Virus record (IMG/VR): IMGVR_UViG_3300032087_002456
Span: 1-28,448 of that record
DNA length: 28,448 bases
Strand: one strand, 5' to 3'
DNA from: a virus
The position numbers and the translations under genes were made by a program. Position 1 is the stretch's first letter; each line of letters begins with the position of its first letter. The notes beneath the pieces were generated by a model. That model was not told where the DNA came from. It was given only the letters and a program-made list of their open reading frames with translations, and searched no databases. Of this stretch, positions 1 through 10,700 are shown piece after piece.

Positions 1-1023
1 GAGATGCTGAAAGGATTCCAGCACAATACGATCGCTCGTGATCTGATCATGAAGCGTACCCTGAAGAACGGCAAATCTCTGCAGTTCATTTACACGGGTC
101 GCACCAAGAGCGAGTTCCATACTCCTGGCAACAGCATTCTTGGTAACTCCGATGGTTCTCCGCCAGTGGCTGAGAAGACCATCACGGTTGATGATCTCTT
201 GATCTCCAGCGCATTTGTCTACGACCTTGATGAGACCCTTTCTCATTACGACCTGCGTAGTGAAATTAGCCGCAAGATCGGCTATGCCCTGGCAGAAAAG
301 TATGACCGTCTTGCATTCCGTGCTATCGCACGCGGTGCACGTCAGGCATCTCCTGTCTCTGCTACCAACTTCGAAGAGCCCGGCGGTACTCAAATCCGCG
401 TTGGTTCTTCTACCAACGAATCTGATGCTTTCTCCTCTTCTGCACTAGTTAGCGCCTTCTACGACGCTGCTGCTGCTATGGACGAGAAGGGTGTGAGTGG
501 TGACGGACGTGTCGCCGTTCTTAACCCTCGTCAGTACTACGAGCTTATTCAAGCCGTAGGAAGCAACGGTCTTGTGAACCGCGATGCTCAGGGCACTGCT
601 CTGCAAAGCGGTAACGGCATCATCGACATTGCCGGAATCAAGATCTACAAGTCCATGAACATCCCATTCCTGGGTCGCTATGGCACCAAGTATGGCGGCA
701 CCACTGGTGTGACCGATCCCGGCAACACTGGTGACTTTGTCAACCCTGCTTTGGAAGATGCTGACGGTGCACAGACCGGCATCAACAACGATTACGGCAC
801 TGCTACTGAGTTCGGCTCCACTTCCTGTGGTCTGATCTTCCAGCGTGAAGCCGCCGGTATGGTCGAAGCCATCGGTCCCCAGGTCCAAGTGACCAGCGGT
901 GACGTGTCTGTGATCTACCAAGGTGACGTGCTCCTCGGACGCCTCGCCTGCGGTTGTGACTACATCAACCCTGCTGCAGCCGTTGAGCTGTATGTGGGCG
1001 GTACTGCACCTTCCGCTTTCTGA
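1..1023 (+). CDS. Major capsid protein, 5' end cut by the window
   Basis: This is the T7 gp10-like shell protein that builds the icosahedral head. The frame is open from base 1, so the start codon and roughly the first 30-40 residues lie outside the window; the ATG at 4 is probably internal. The visible part begins with GFQHNTIARDLIMKRTL, followed by a segment with FIYTGR and HTPGN, and it later has VAVLNPRQYYELIQ, all typical of podovirus capsid proteins of the cyanophage group. There is no sign of a gp10B-like frameshift extension: the frame stops at TGA 1021-1023 and a strong terminator follows. The expected upstream neighbours, portal and scaffold, are not in the window. The family call is from recognition, not a search. 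Confidence 0.93.
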   Translation, partial: EMLKGFQHNTIARDLIMKRTLKNGKSLQFIYTGRTKSEFHTPGNSILGNSDGSPPVAEKTITVDDLLISSAFVYDLDETLSHYDLRSEISRKIGYALAEKYDRLAFRAIARGARQASPVSATNFEEPGGTQIRVGSSTNESDAFSSSALVSAFYDAAAAMDEKGVSGDGRVAVLNPRQYYELIQAVGSNGLVNRDAQGTALQSGNGIIDIAGIKIYKSMNIPFLGRYGTKYGGTTGVTDPGNTGDFVNPALEDADGAQTGINNDYGTATEFGSTSCGLIFQREAAGMVEAIGPQVQVTSGDVSVIYQGDVLLGRLACGCDYINPAAAVELYVGGTAPSAF

Positions 1024-1040
1024 TATTTCTTATCTACACG

Positions 1041-1066
1041 GGGACTCTTCGGAGTCCCTTTTTTTT
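1041..1066 (+). terminator. Rho-independent type terminator behind the capsid gene
   Basis: GGGACTC (1041-1047) pairs perfectly with GAGTCCC (1052-1058) around a TTCG tetraloop, and eight T follow directly (1059-1066). It lies in the short gap between the capsid gene and tail tubular protein A. T7 also has its main late terminator just behind the capsid gene. It probably lowers transcription of the downstream tail genes relative to capsid (inference). Confidence 0.92.
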
Positions 1067-1077
1067 AACTTTTTAGA

Positions 1078-1701
1078 ATGACATTTCCTACCACTAACGC
1101 TACACAAGAACTAGCAGCTATTAACGAAATTCTGGCGTCAGTTGGTCAAGCGCCTGTCACCACCCTCGATCAAACCAACCCGGACGTTGCGATTGCATAT
1201 AACACACTCCTCCAAGTGTCACGAGAGGTGCAGGCAGAGGGATGGACATTCAATCAGGAATACAGTTACAAATTTACTCCTGATACTAATGATGAAATTC
1301 TGATTCCTAACAACGTACTCCATCTAGATGCCAGTGAAGTTTCTGCTAACGCAGAGATGGATACCGTTATCCGTAGTGGCAAACTGTATGACCGATTCCA
1401 CCACACTTTTAAATTTACTAATGGACCTGTTAAATGTGATGTGATCTGGCTCTTTGATTGGGTTGATGTTCCTAAACCTATTCAGGCTTTCATCACCGCA
1501 CGTGCTGCTGCAATCGTGTCCAGCAGGATCGTTGGTGACAACACTCAATACCAAATTCTTCAACAAAACGAGGCTTACACTCGTGCCTTGGCGATGGAAT
1601 ATGACACGACCCAGGCTGATCTGAGCTTCTTTGGTAAACCTGACGGTACTGCCAAGAGCAGTTATATCAGCTTCCAACCATTTAAAGCTCTTTATCGATA
1701 A
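1078..1701 (+). CDS. Tail tubular protein A (T7 gp11-like)
   Basis: At 207 residues it is close to T7 gp11 (196). The N-terminus, with LAAINEILASVGQAPVTTL and then an alternating VSREVQAEGWTFN segment, is the usual signature of gp11-type adaptor proteins, which form the ring joining the portal to the nozzle. The start ATG at 1078 follows the capsid terminator by 11 bases and has no clear Shine-Dalgarno sequence. The stop codon overlaps the start of the next gene by one base (TAATG), pointing to coupled translation of the two tail-tube proteins. Confidence 0.9.
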   Translation: MTFPTTNATQELAAINEILASVGQAPVTTLDQTNPDVAIAYNTLLQVSREVQAEGWTFNQEYSYKFTPDTNDEILIPNNVLHLDASEVSANAEMDTVIRSGKLYDRFHHTFKFTNGPVKCDVIWLFDWVDVPKPIQAFITARAAAIVSSRIVGDNTQYQILQQNEAYTRALAMEYDTTQADLSFFGKPDGTAKSSYISFQPFKALYR

Positions 1702-4130
1702 TGGCATCAGTAACACAACGCATCCCTAATCTTCTAGGTGGTGTTTCAAAACAACCAGACGATAAAAAATTACCTGGACAAGTTGTTGAATCTATCAATG
1801 CTTACCCCGATGTTGCGTTGGGACTGACTAAACGTCCAGGTATTCAACACATTAAAAACCTTGGTACTGGTACCACCTATGACAATGCTAAATGGTTTTA
1901 CATCCACAGAGATGATGATGAGCGTTATATCGGTTGCATTACTCCTGCCGCTGGAGGTAATACCGGTGAAATTTACATCTGGAATGCAGTAAGTGGTGTC
2001 GCTTGTACTGTTAATTATGGTACCGGTGCACAGGCTTATCTCACAGCAACACGTAATGACTATGACGTTCTTACGGTTCAAGATACTTCTATCATCACCA
2101 ACAAAACGGTTACGGTTGCAGCTCGTTCAGCCACTTCACACACTAATGATCTGAAGGCTACTATCATTTTACGTGATGTTGCTTATAGTGCTGAATACAA
2201 GGTTGTAATTGTAGTCGGTGGGACTACCTATACGGCTACCTATACCTCCCCGACTAATGCTTCTAACGCTGCTAACACTACTTTAGGTGTTACTTCAGGT
2301 GAAATTTTACAAGGCATTCAGACTGCTCTTACTAATCAGAATATACCGAATCTGACAATTAACAGACTTGATTCTGTGCTTGAGCTTACTAATACGTCAA
2401 CCATGAAAGTTACCGCTACTGGTGGTGCTGCCACTAACAAGCTTGATGCTGTTATGGAGACAGTTGACGATGTCAGTGAGCTTCCTAGTACTTCTGTCAA
2501 TGGACGAGTAGTTAAAGTAGTTAATACCATTAGTGCATTTGACACATACTTTGCCAGTTTTATTGCTTATGACGGTGTCTCTGGTAAGGGATATTGGGAA
2601 GAAGCTCTTGGTTTCAATGTTTCTCCTGGACTAGATAATGCAACAATGCCTCATGAGTTGATCAACACTGCGATCAACACATTCACTTTTAAGCAAGCTA
2701 CTTATACTGACCGGCTTGTGGGTGACGACGAAACTAATTCACATCCTAGTTTTGTTGGAAAAAAAATTCAGCAAGGATTCCTCCATGCAAATAGGTTGGG
2801 ATTCTTGACTGGTGACAACGTGTCTATGAGTCAAGCTGGTGAATTCTTCAATTTTTACCATGTATCTGCACGGACCACTATTGACTCTGACCCTGTAGAT
2901 ATCAGCTGTTCTGCAATTCGACCTGCAGTTCTTCATGGCATTGTCTCTACTGCTCAAGGTCTTGTCCTATTTAGTCGTGATCAGCAGTACATGTTAACTG
3001 CTATTGATAACATCATGACCCCACGCACAGCCAATATTAGGACCATCTCTTCTTACGAAATGGATACTGATATTGACCCTGTTGACGTTGGCTCAAGTAT
3101 CAATTTCATTAGTAAGACTAGCAGCTTTACACGTGTCTTCTCTATGCAAACGCGTGGACAGCAAGACAACCCCCAAGTGCTTGACGTTAGCAAAATTGTC
3201 AATGAGTACATTCCTAGCAACATTGATACTTTGATTGCTAGCCCTCAGAACCAATTCATTGCAATGAGTAGTCAAACATCTAACAAGATGTTTTTATATA
3301 GTTATTATAATGATGGTGAAAAAAATGTACTTGAATCTTGGTACAGCTGGCAGTTGCCTGGATTGGTTCAGGCGTGTGCTGTTGATCAAGACGATATGTA
3401 TGTCGTTACCAAACAAGCAAACCAATACACACTCGGTAAAGCAACAGTCAACCAAAGCCCTGACACTGCGATCATTGTTAACAGCAACGGTGCTCGTGTC
3501 AATCCAAGTGTTGACCTTTACGCCACTGCTAGCAGCGTTGTCTACGACTCTGCAAACGAACAGACCAAGTGTTACCTCCCATACAACGATGTGTCTGGTT
3601 TGAAGCCAGTCCTGTTGATTGCCGGTAGTACTGCTTCGGGTAGTTTCGTTGAATCTGGATTCACTATCTCCCCTGAGCGTGGAACGGATGGAACAGGTGA
3701 CTACTTTATTGTTCCCAAAAAAGACCTAACCTCACAGGCATCTGATGTCATTGTTGGATTCAAATACGACTTTAATGTTGAACTTCCTACCACATTCTAC
3801 GCACGTAGTGATGATGGAAAGATTGTTGACTTTACTGCACGACTGACAATTGCACGTTATGTGTTTTCACTAGGCTTGTCTGGTTTGATGTCGTTCAAGG
3901 TAAAAGCAAAAGGCAGCAGTGAATGGTACGAACTTTCACCTGTTGCTGATGCTAACTATTACCTAGCTAATGACATTCCACTTACTGACGAATCGTACGT
4001 GACACTTCCTATCCACCAAAATAACAAGAATTTTACACTTAAACTTTTCAATGATTCCCCATTTCCCGTATCGGTTGGGTCGATGATGTGGGAAGGAAAC
4101 TACTCACCTAGATATTACCGGAGGACTTAA
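1701..4130 (+). CDS. Tail tubular protein B (T7 gp12-like nozzle)
   Basis: The protein has 809 residues, near the 794 of T7 gp12. It starts with ASVTQRIPNLLGGVSKQPD and then NAYPDVALGLTKRPG, the hallmark N-terminus of this family, and ends with a segment on the fit of the nozzle (PFPVSVGSMMWEGNYSPRYYRR) that is also common in it. It forms the tail nozzle below the gp11 ring and carries the fibres. The ATG shares its A with the TAA of tail tubular protein A. Codon use is more AT-rich than in the capsid gene. Position and length both support the call. Confidence 0.93.
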   Translation: MASVTQRIPNLLGGVSKQPDDKKLPGQVVESINAYPDVALGLTKRPGIQHIKNLGTGTTYDNAKWFYIHRDDDERYIGCITPAAGGNTGEIYIWNAVSGVACTVNYGTGAQAYLTATRNDYDVLTVQDTSIITNKTVTVAARSATSHTNDLKATIILRDVAYSAEYKVVIVVGGTTYTATYTSPTNASNAANTTLGVTSGEILQGIQTALTNQNIPNLTINRLDSVLELTNTSTMKVTATGGAATNKLDAVMETVDDVSELPSTSVNGRVVKVVNTISAFDTYFASFIAYDGVSGKGYWEEALGFNVSPGLDNATMPHELINTAINTFTFKQATYTDRLVGDDETNSHPSFVGKKIQQGFLHANRLGFLTGDNVSMSQAGEFFNFYHVSARTTIDSDPVDISCSAIRPAVLHGIVSTAQGLVLFSRDQQYMLTAIDNIMTPRTANIRTISSYEMDTDIDPVDVGSSINFISKTSSFTRVFSMQTRGQQDNPQVLDVSKIVNEYIPSNIDTLIASPQNQFIAMSSQTSNKMFLYSYYNDGEKNVLESWYSWQLPGLVQACAVDQDDMYVVTKQANQYTLGKATVNQSPDTAIIVNSNGARVNPSVDLYATASSVVYDSANEQTKCYLPYNDVSGLKPVLLIAGSTASGSFVESGFTISPERGTDGTGDYFIVPKKDLTSQASDVIVGFKYDFNVELPTTFYARSDDGKIVDFTARLTIARYVFSLGLSGLMSFKVKAKGSSEWYELSPVADANYYLANDIPLTDESYVTLPIHQNNKNFTLKLFNDSPFPVSVGSMMWEGNYSPRYYRRT
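4120..4124 (+). promoter_or_regulatory. Ribosome binding site that fixes a TTG start
   Basis: GGAGG lies 8 bases before TTG 4133. No ATG exists nearby in that frame, and the frame opens directly into the hydrophobic N-terminus expected for a gp14-like protein, so the site supports TTG as the start. Confidence 0.7.
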
Positions 4131-4132
4131 AT

Positions 4133-4990
4133 TTGGCTGCTACAATTATTGCCGGTGTTGCCGCACTTGGATCAGCCGTTTTTGGCGCTGTGGGTCAAAG
4201 TGCATCAAACCGTCAGCAAAAGAAGGCTGTAGAGCAGAAATACGAGTACGACCTAGCAAACTGGAAAGCCGGCAAAAAACGAACAAAAAAAGACTATAAG
4301 TACTTAGTCAAAAAGATCCAAGCTGAAGAACGGAACTTCGATCGGCAACGTGCCTATAAAGACGCTATTGCTCAAGACACGTATAGGCGTGAGCTGCAGA
4401 TTGCGAACATTGAACGCCAAACCAATGCTCTTGCTTACACCAAGTCTGAGCTGGTCTATGCCAACTCTACAGCTTTAAGTGGTCTTGAACGTCGATACTC
4501 ACAAGAGGCGGCGTATCAACAACGCAAAGAGATCCACCAAGCTGCAGCCTTTGACAACGAACAAGCCATTATTGACAGTCTCCAAGCGCAGGGTGCTGCA
4601 CTAGCTAGAGGTCAAGCTGGACGTTCTGCAAAGAAAGCACAGCAGGTTGAGCGTATGAATTTCGGACGTGATCAAGCTGTTCTTGCAGCTTCTCTTTTAA
4701 GTGCTGACACTAACTTACATAGCACACTCCGTGATATCAATTTGGAGTACGACAATGCAATCCTGAACGCACAAGCTAACCGTATGCTCCCGCCACCTCC
4801 TGTGTTGGATCCGATTCCACCGCGTCCTACACCTGACATGGAGTTCCTGATGCCACGTGAGTTGGGAGACTATGACTTTGGCCCCAAACCTATTAAGGGT
4901 GTTGCGGCTACTACTAATCCCTGGCTGACATTTGCAAACACTGCTTTGAGTAGTGCTTCAAGCATTGCAACCGCAAAGATTAGTGGCTAA
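4133..4990 (+). CDS. Internal virion protein, gp14-like
   Basis: The protein has 285 residues and a TTG start, chosen because of GGAGG at 4120-4124. Residues 2-22 (AATIIAGVAALGSAVFGAVG) are a small-residue-rich hydrophobic helix, followed by a long charged, Gln/Ala-rich helical region with many Lys, Arg and Glu. This is the pattern of T7 gp14, the internal core protein that enters the outer membrane during DNA ejection. T7 gp14 is shorter (196). A Pro-rich stretch (MLPPPPVLDPIPPRPTPD) lies near residues 220-238. It is the first of three core protein genes, in the same order as T7 14-15-16. The call rests on order plus architecture more than on residue identity. Confidence 0.8.
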   Translation: MAATIIAGVAALGSAVFGAVGQSASNRQQKKAVEQKYEYDLANWKAGKKRTKKDYKYLVKKIQAEERNFDRQRAYKDAIAQDTYRRELQIANIERQTNALAYTKSELVYANSTALSGLERRYSQEAAYQQRKEIHQAAAFDNEQAIIDSLQAQGAALARGQAGRSAKKAQQVERMNFGRDQAVLAASLLSADTNLHSTLRDINLEYDNAILNAQANRMLPPPPVLDPIPPRPTPDMEFLMPRELGDYDFGPKPIKGVAATTNPWLTFANTALSSASSIATAKISG

Positions 4991-5011
4991 TAAAAACTAA
5001 CTAATTAACTA

Positions 5012-7738
5012 ATGGCAAGAAAATTTCAAGGGTACGCCCGTGGAAGAGGTTTTTCTGCACGTAACGCTGGCTCAGCTGCTGTAAGCCGAATTCAAGAACA
5101 AGGCAACAAGGTCACAAGTGGTCTTAAACAGCAGTTGTCCCGCAAACGTGCAATGGACCAACAATATGTTTCGGATCTTGATGCCAATTTCCGAAGAGGT
5201 CAACAAATTCAAGATGAGATCAAGCGCTTTGATGACAAAGTATTGGATCTCCAACAACGCAACATTGAGGTTAATCAGGCAACAGCTCTAGAGAATATTA
5301 AAACTGAAGGTGCTAACCAAGCCCGGATGTTTGAACAACTTTCTGGGCTTAGTGAGACACTTGGCAAGGCAGGTGTAGAAATTGCCAATGCAGTCGAAGA
5401 TGCTGCTACTAAAGGTGCATACGTTACTGATCTTCTAGATCTCAACAATCCTCCTACACCCGTCGAACTAGCTGGTCAAGAGCAGCTCTTTAAAGCTAAT
5501 GCTCAGACTGATTCAGCCTTAGCTAAGTCTGTTAATGAAGACGGACTTCCTGCAAATATTCATCAACAGCAGAAGAAGAACTCCGCTTACGCAGCTCTCA
5601 AAAATACTGACGCACGCATCAAACTTGCTACAGATGCGTATCTTGCTAGAGCAACGTATGACAATTACGGTAATGAACTAGTCCATGAGATCTTAGATGA
5701 ATTTAATCTCTATGGTGTTCGACCTTCTAGGCTTTATGAGTTTGCCACTCAGGTAGGACAAAAGAGAAGTAGCTTTGAAGCAGCTCAACGCCGCATCGAT
5801 GCTATCAATACTTCTACAGAAACTGTAAATAAGGCTCTGTCTCAACTTCTAAATAATCCGACAGCTGACAATTTCCGTCATTACGTTCAAACGGTGTCAA
5901 CTAGTACTGAAGATGGTAGAGGCACCATCACACGTACAAAGATGTTGGATACGGTATTTGCATCTCTTGAAAACCTAGGATTTACCAACGAACAGATCGA
6001 GTCCTTTATGGGTCTGGAGCTTTTCGATGATAATGGTGTAGGTATCGGAGAGACATTTGGACAACGCTTTGAAAAGACTCGATATCAGACCCTTCTCAAC
6101 AACCGACAGAAAGGTCGTATCGACAAGATCGATAACCAAAACAAGGTAATCAAAGCTGAGCAGCTTGATAACTTTATCAAGACAAGAGAAGAGATCATCA
6201 AGCTAGGTACTGGTGGAAATATTGATTATGACACTTACAGTCAGTCTTTGAATGATCTCGACGTTTCTGATGACCAACGTAAGCAGCTCTATGAGATGTT
6301 GTACGACATCAGTAATGACAGGGTAGATAACGATGCCTTGATCAAAGAGGCTGATTATCTGATCAACAATGGTATGGACGCATCACACGTCGTCAGTCGT
6401 ATGACTGGTAAACCATTGGCTACTTACACTGACAAAAACAATAAGCTTAAAAGAGCTGTAGAAGAATCAGGTGTAAGTGAAAAGGATAACAGGAAGCGTC
6501 TTTACAACGCTGGAAAAATCCGACTTGGTATCAGCAATGTAGGCACAGTCAACGATCCATCTCTTGACTTTGCTACTGATGATCGTCTTGCCAAAGTCCA
6601 GCTTAGGCGTGCAGAACTGATGCGGACAAAAGGGATGGACTACCAATCAGCTAACACGGCTGCTATGGGTGAGATCCTTGATTTGATTGCAACTTCTGAG
6701 CTACCTGAGTATGCAACTCAAGGTCTTGCAAAAGGTGGACCTCAGGGTAGAGGTACCCGTAAAAGTACTTCTAACTACTACGAATACTATTCTCCTGGTG
6801 GTACTTACTTTGAAAAGATAGTACAGGCTAATACACACCAAGCTTTGCAAGCTGTTAGGGCACGTCCTGATTCTCGTAAAGATGTATTCCTTGTACCTAC
6901 CGACAACCTGGCTAATATTTACAGCGCCATTGTGGGCAGAAAAGTTTATGAGTTGCCCAATACTATCAAACAACTGCAAAAGGCTTATCCCGACACACTG
7001 CAACTACAGCTGAATAAATACGCAGAAGAGTTTGGTAAGCCACTTATTACTGTTCCGCTTACTTTCCAACAGGTACTAAGTCAGCAGCAGCAAGACAAAC
7101 GAGCCCAACAATTTATGATGCAAGTAGACACTATTCAAGAAGAAAGAATTATACCTCTCGTTGCAGATGACTCTACACGGATGAGCTACATGTTCATGTC
7201 GCCATACGTGCAACAAAGACATTCCGAAATTAAATCGGTGCGACTCTATGAGCCATTGCTTTCCACTATTCGCAGTGGTGAAGGTGGCTGGACTTCAGCT
7301 AATAGGGGAAGAGCTGGTGATACTCCTGGTGGGATCCCTGGTCTAGACAATATGACCGCTGGTCAGTGGAAAGACCTTCAAAATAATCAGGGTTACTTTG
7401 CTCTTGGTGCATATCAATTTATCCCATCTACTTTTGCAGGTGCTCTCCAGCGGGCAGGCATGTCAGATGACACTGTCATGAATGCGGACAACCAATCCTT
7501 ACTTGCTATCGAGCTTATTTCAGGTGGTGTTAAACGTCCTGTGCTGTCTAGTTATTTAAATGGTGAACATGACGATGTTTATGCTGCAGCTAATGACCTT
7601 TCCAATGAATGGGCTGCTGTGAAGAATTCGCGAGGTGTCTCGGCTTATGAAGGTATTGCTGGAAACAGTGCCTCTATTTCACAGGACAGAATAATTCCAT
7701 TACTTATGCAACTTCGGGAGGCTAAACTGAGTGGATAA
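5012..7738 (+). CDS. Internal core protein, gp15-like, with C-terminal muramidase-type domain
   Basis: The protein has 908 residues, against 747 in T7 gp15. The first 700 or so residues are charged, helical and Gln-rich, as expected of the middle ejection protein. From about residue 750 it changes to a lysozyme-like fold: RSGEGG with a candidate catalytic Glu757, then GAYQFIPSTF from residue 799, which resembles the AGRYQF motif of lambda-R-type lytic transglycosylases, and then helices to the end. I infer that it cuts peptidoglycan during DNA ejection. In T7 this activity is at the N-terminus of gp16, so the domain appears to have changed genes. The next gene starts inside its last codons. 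It has an ATG at 5012 without a strong ribosome binding site. Confidence 0.85.
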   Translation: MARKFQGYARGRGFSARNAGSAAVSRIQEQGNKVTSGLKQQLSRKRAMDQQYVSDLDANFRRGQQIQDEIKRFDDKVLDLQQRNIEVNQATALENIKTEGANQARMFEQLSGLSETLGKAGVEIANAVEDAATKGAYVTDLLDLNNPPTPVELAGQEQLFKANAQTDSALAKSVNEDGLPANIHQQQKKNSAYAALKNTDARIKLATDAYLARATYDNYGNELVHEILDEFNLYGVRPSRLYEFATQVGQKRSSFEAAQRRIDAINTSTETVNKALSQLLNNPTADNFRHYVQTVSTSTEDGRGTITRTKMLDTVFASLENLGFTNEQIESFMGLELFDDNGVGIGETFGQRFEKTRYQTLLNNRQKGRIDKIDNQNKVIKAEQLDNFIKTREEIIKLGTGGNIDYDTYSQSLNDLDVSDDQRKQLYEMLYDISNDRVDNDALIKEADYLINNGMDASHVVSRMTGKPLATYTDKNNKLKRAVEESGVSEKDNRKRLYNAGKIRLGISNVGTVNDPSLDFATDDRLAKVQLRRAELMRTKGMDYQSANTAAMGEILDLIATSELPEYATQGLAKGGPQGRGTRKSTSNYYEYYSPGGTYFEKIVQANTHQALQAVRARPDSRKDVFLVPTDNLANIYSAIVGRKVYELPNTIKQLQKAYPDTLQLQLNKYAEEFGKPLITVPLTFQQVLSQQQQDKRAQQFMMQVDTIQEERIIPLVADDSTRMSYMFMSPYVQQRHSEIKSVRLYEPLLSTIRSGEGGWTSANRGRAGDTPGGIPGLDNMTAGQWKDLQNNQGYFALGAYQFIPSTFAGALQRAGMSDDTVMNADNQSLLAIELISGGVKRPVLSSYLNGEHDDVYAAANDLSNEWAAVKNSRGVSAYEGIAGNSASISQDRIIPLLMQLREAKLSG
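7716..7721 (+). promoter_or_regulatory. Ribosome binding site for the GTG start of the gp16-like gene
   Basis: GGGAGG lies 9 bases before GTG 7731, inside the end of the gp15-like gene. It supports the GTG start and the 8-base overlap of the two genes. Confidence 0.7.
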
Positions 7739-10700
7739 TCAACTTCCCGCTGACCCGTATTCCCAAGAGGAAGATCTCATCCCACAACAATCTTCGGAAG
7801 AGATCCTTGATCAAAGTATTAGAGAAGCTCTAGTAGAGCAGCAAGAGATTGAAAGACGACAACAGGCTCAGGCTGCACAAGAAGAAGAAATCCGCGCTGC
7901 AAACCCTGACCAACTGCAAAGTATTAGTACCGACCAAATGGCAGGTGTTGCTCCTGTTGATGAAAAGGCTGCTAACTGGCAGTCCTTTGAAGAGGCTAAA
8001 AACGCAGGTCCTGAAGAACTAGATGCTTGGTATGTACAGAACTATGGTCGTACCAAGGAAGAGTACATGCAGATGGTGTCTGAAAATAACGACTTTTCCG
8101 GTCTAATGAAGGCAGGTGAAGTGGCTGGCACGCTTGCACTTGCTGGCGGCTTAGGCGTTGTTGACACTGTCGTAGATGCTATGGCGCTTCCTGGTGTTGA
8201 CCGTGGTGGTCTTGGTGCAGAGTTCAACAAATGGTGGGACAAAAATACCGCCTTTAAGAACCCTGCTTATCAGGCTGCCCGTGACATTCTTGGTGCCATC
8301 ATTCCTGTTGCTGGCTTGTCAGGCGCTGCTACTAAAACTATCAACGCTGCTAAGGCACCTAGACTTTATAAAGCACTTGGTATTTTCGGTGCTGATGTAG
8401 GTATCGACGCTGCATTCATGGGTATCAGCGATCAAGGTAAAGAAGATAACCTATTCCGAACCTTGGATGATGCTTTCCCTTGGCTTGAGATTTCTGATGA
8501 TCTGAAGACCTTGGATGACGACAGCACTGCTGTACGTCGTATCAAGAATATCTACGCCAGTACTCCCTTTGCTGTTGTTGGTAACGTGCTTGGCTCAACC
8601 CTCGCACTTAGGAACAAGATCCCTTCTTTTGGATGGTTTAAACCGAAGGATGAACAAGCTGTAGCCGTAAAGAAAGCACTGCAACAAACAAATAACGATC
8701 CTGAGACCCTTATCAAACTTGCTGAGATTGATGAGGCTATTGCCTCTAAGTCACTTACTAAGGTAGAGGTCAAAGAGCTTGAGGATGCCAGGAAAATCCT
8801 TCAAGAGCAGCTCGAAACTAAAGGATTCAGTGATGTCACTTCTGAACCTTTGGAATCAGGTGTGACACGAGAAATGGAACTTGACCAGATTGAAATGGAT
8901 GAAGCCGCTATCCGCAAGCTAGAGGCTGATCCTTTCACTGTTCGATATGACCCTGTGATCACACCTGCCCTGGCTAAGCCTGGCACGGTAGGACGCCCTG
9001 GTATCAAGCCTGGCGCTGCTATCCGTAACGCTGGTGACTTCACTGCAATCAACAAAGGTGTCGTGTCTGGTGACCCTGCACCGATGGTCAGTGAAGGCAT
9101 GTTGTCTAAGTTCCTTAAGGCGGGCGGTCGTTCCCGTAACGCCGTATTGGGTCTTATGGAAGCGGCTCGTGATGCTGGTGACTACGACGTTGTTGTCGAT
9201 AAGTTCCGCTTCACCAAGTCCCAGATGGATGAGGATGCATTCAAGTGGTATACCCAAATCATTGGCGCTAACGACGTAGATGACCTTCGTAGATCCTTTA
9301 CTCGTGATGTTAAAAGCATCAAAGGTGGTTCTGTTGAATACCTGAGTGAGGATGCAGCGCTTGGTGCTGCTTTCGCCATGCGTGATCTGACTGACCGTTA
9401 TTTGGGTCGTCCGGTTGCTGCACAGTCTGCACGTGTCATGGGCACACTGGGTGCTGAGGTCCGTACGTTGTCTGAGTCTGCTCAGATGTTTGAAGGCATT
9501 GTTGACGAAAATGTCGTTGCCGAAAAGGTTATCGACAAGCTCAGCATGCTTACTGAAGAGTTTGCTTTGAGTAAGTATGTTGCCGGTTGGCAGCTTCAAA
9601 ACCAAAACTTTATGCCCAACTGGCTTGGAGGAAAAACTGGTGACGATGTTGTCGAAATGACTCTTGCTGAGTTTGACGAAGCCAGCAGTAAGGCACACCA
9701 GCAGGCAATGAACCTGCGTCAGATGCTTACTGAGCTGAAAGACACTGACCCGCAAATGATGAAACCGTTGATGGATGCCTTTGTGCTTTCCAACGGTAAC
9801 GTTGATACTATCGATAAGTTGACGAAGTGGGCTTACAGCAATATTGATCCGACTAACTTCATTGCTAACAAAGATGGCATGAACCTTTGGACTAAGAGTC
9901 TTACTTCAATTGTCTTGAACAACGTTCTTAGTGGTCTTTCTGCTGCACGTGCGTTAGTTGCTAACTCAGCTGCACTTGTCCAGAAACCCATTAACAGTTT
10001 CCTGGGCACTGGTGTTACTTCCTTCTTTACCAAAGACGCTGACGAGATGCGTCGTTTCTCTTATATCAATAGTGGTATTGTAGAAACCAATCGTCGTGCA
10101 TTGAATAACGCTTGGCAAACGCTTAAAGCAGTCAATGCAGATCCTACAGCTAACATCGATCTTATTCGTAAGGATCTTCGTCTGTTTGACAGCAAGACTT
10201 GGGATACTGTCGATGACGTTGCTGAAAAGGTTTGGAAAGAAAAGAATAAAGGTGCTTATGCAATGTACACCTGGGCAAAGCTTAATAAGCATGTAGCTGA
10301 ATGGCCAGCTATGCGGTGGGGTACTACAGCTATGGCTGGTGCTGACGGTTACGTAAACACCTCTATGGCAAGCATGGTCGCCCGTATCCGTGCTTATGAC
10401 AACCTTGCTCAACAGGGTATTGAACCTACTGCTAAAGCACTTCGTGCTGCAGAAAAAGAAGTCTACGCAACCATGTTTGACGAGTCTGGTCGTATGACCG
10501 ACTGGGCTGCATCACACATGAGTGGTGAGATTGCTTTGAACCTGGATAACGAAGCCGCTAACTTCATCTCTGGTGCGATTGAACATTTCCCTATCCTCCG
10601 TCACCTGATTATGTTCCCACGTACGGGACTTAATGCTTTGCAGGTTGCGGGTTCATACACACTACTTGCTGGTGAAACTGCATTTGCAGTAGCACTGCGT

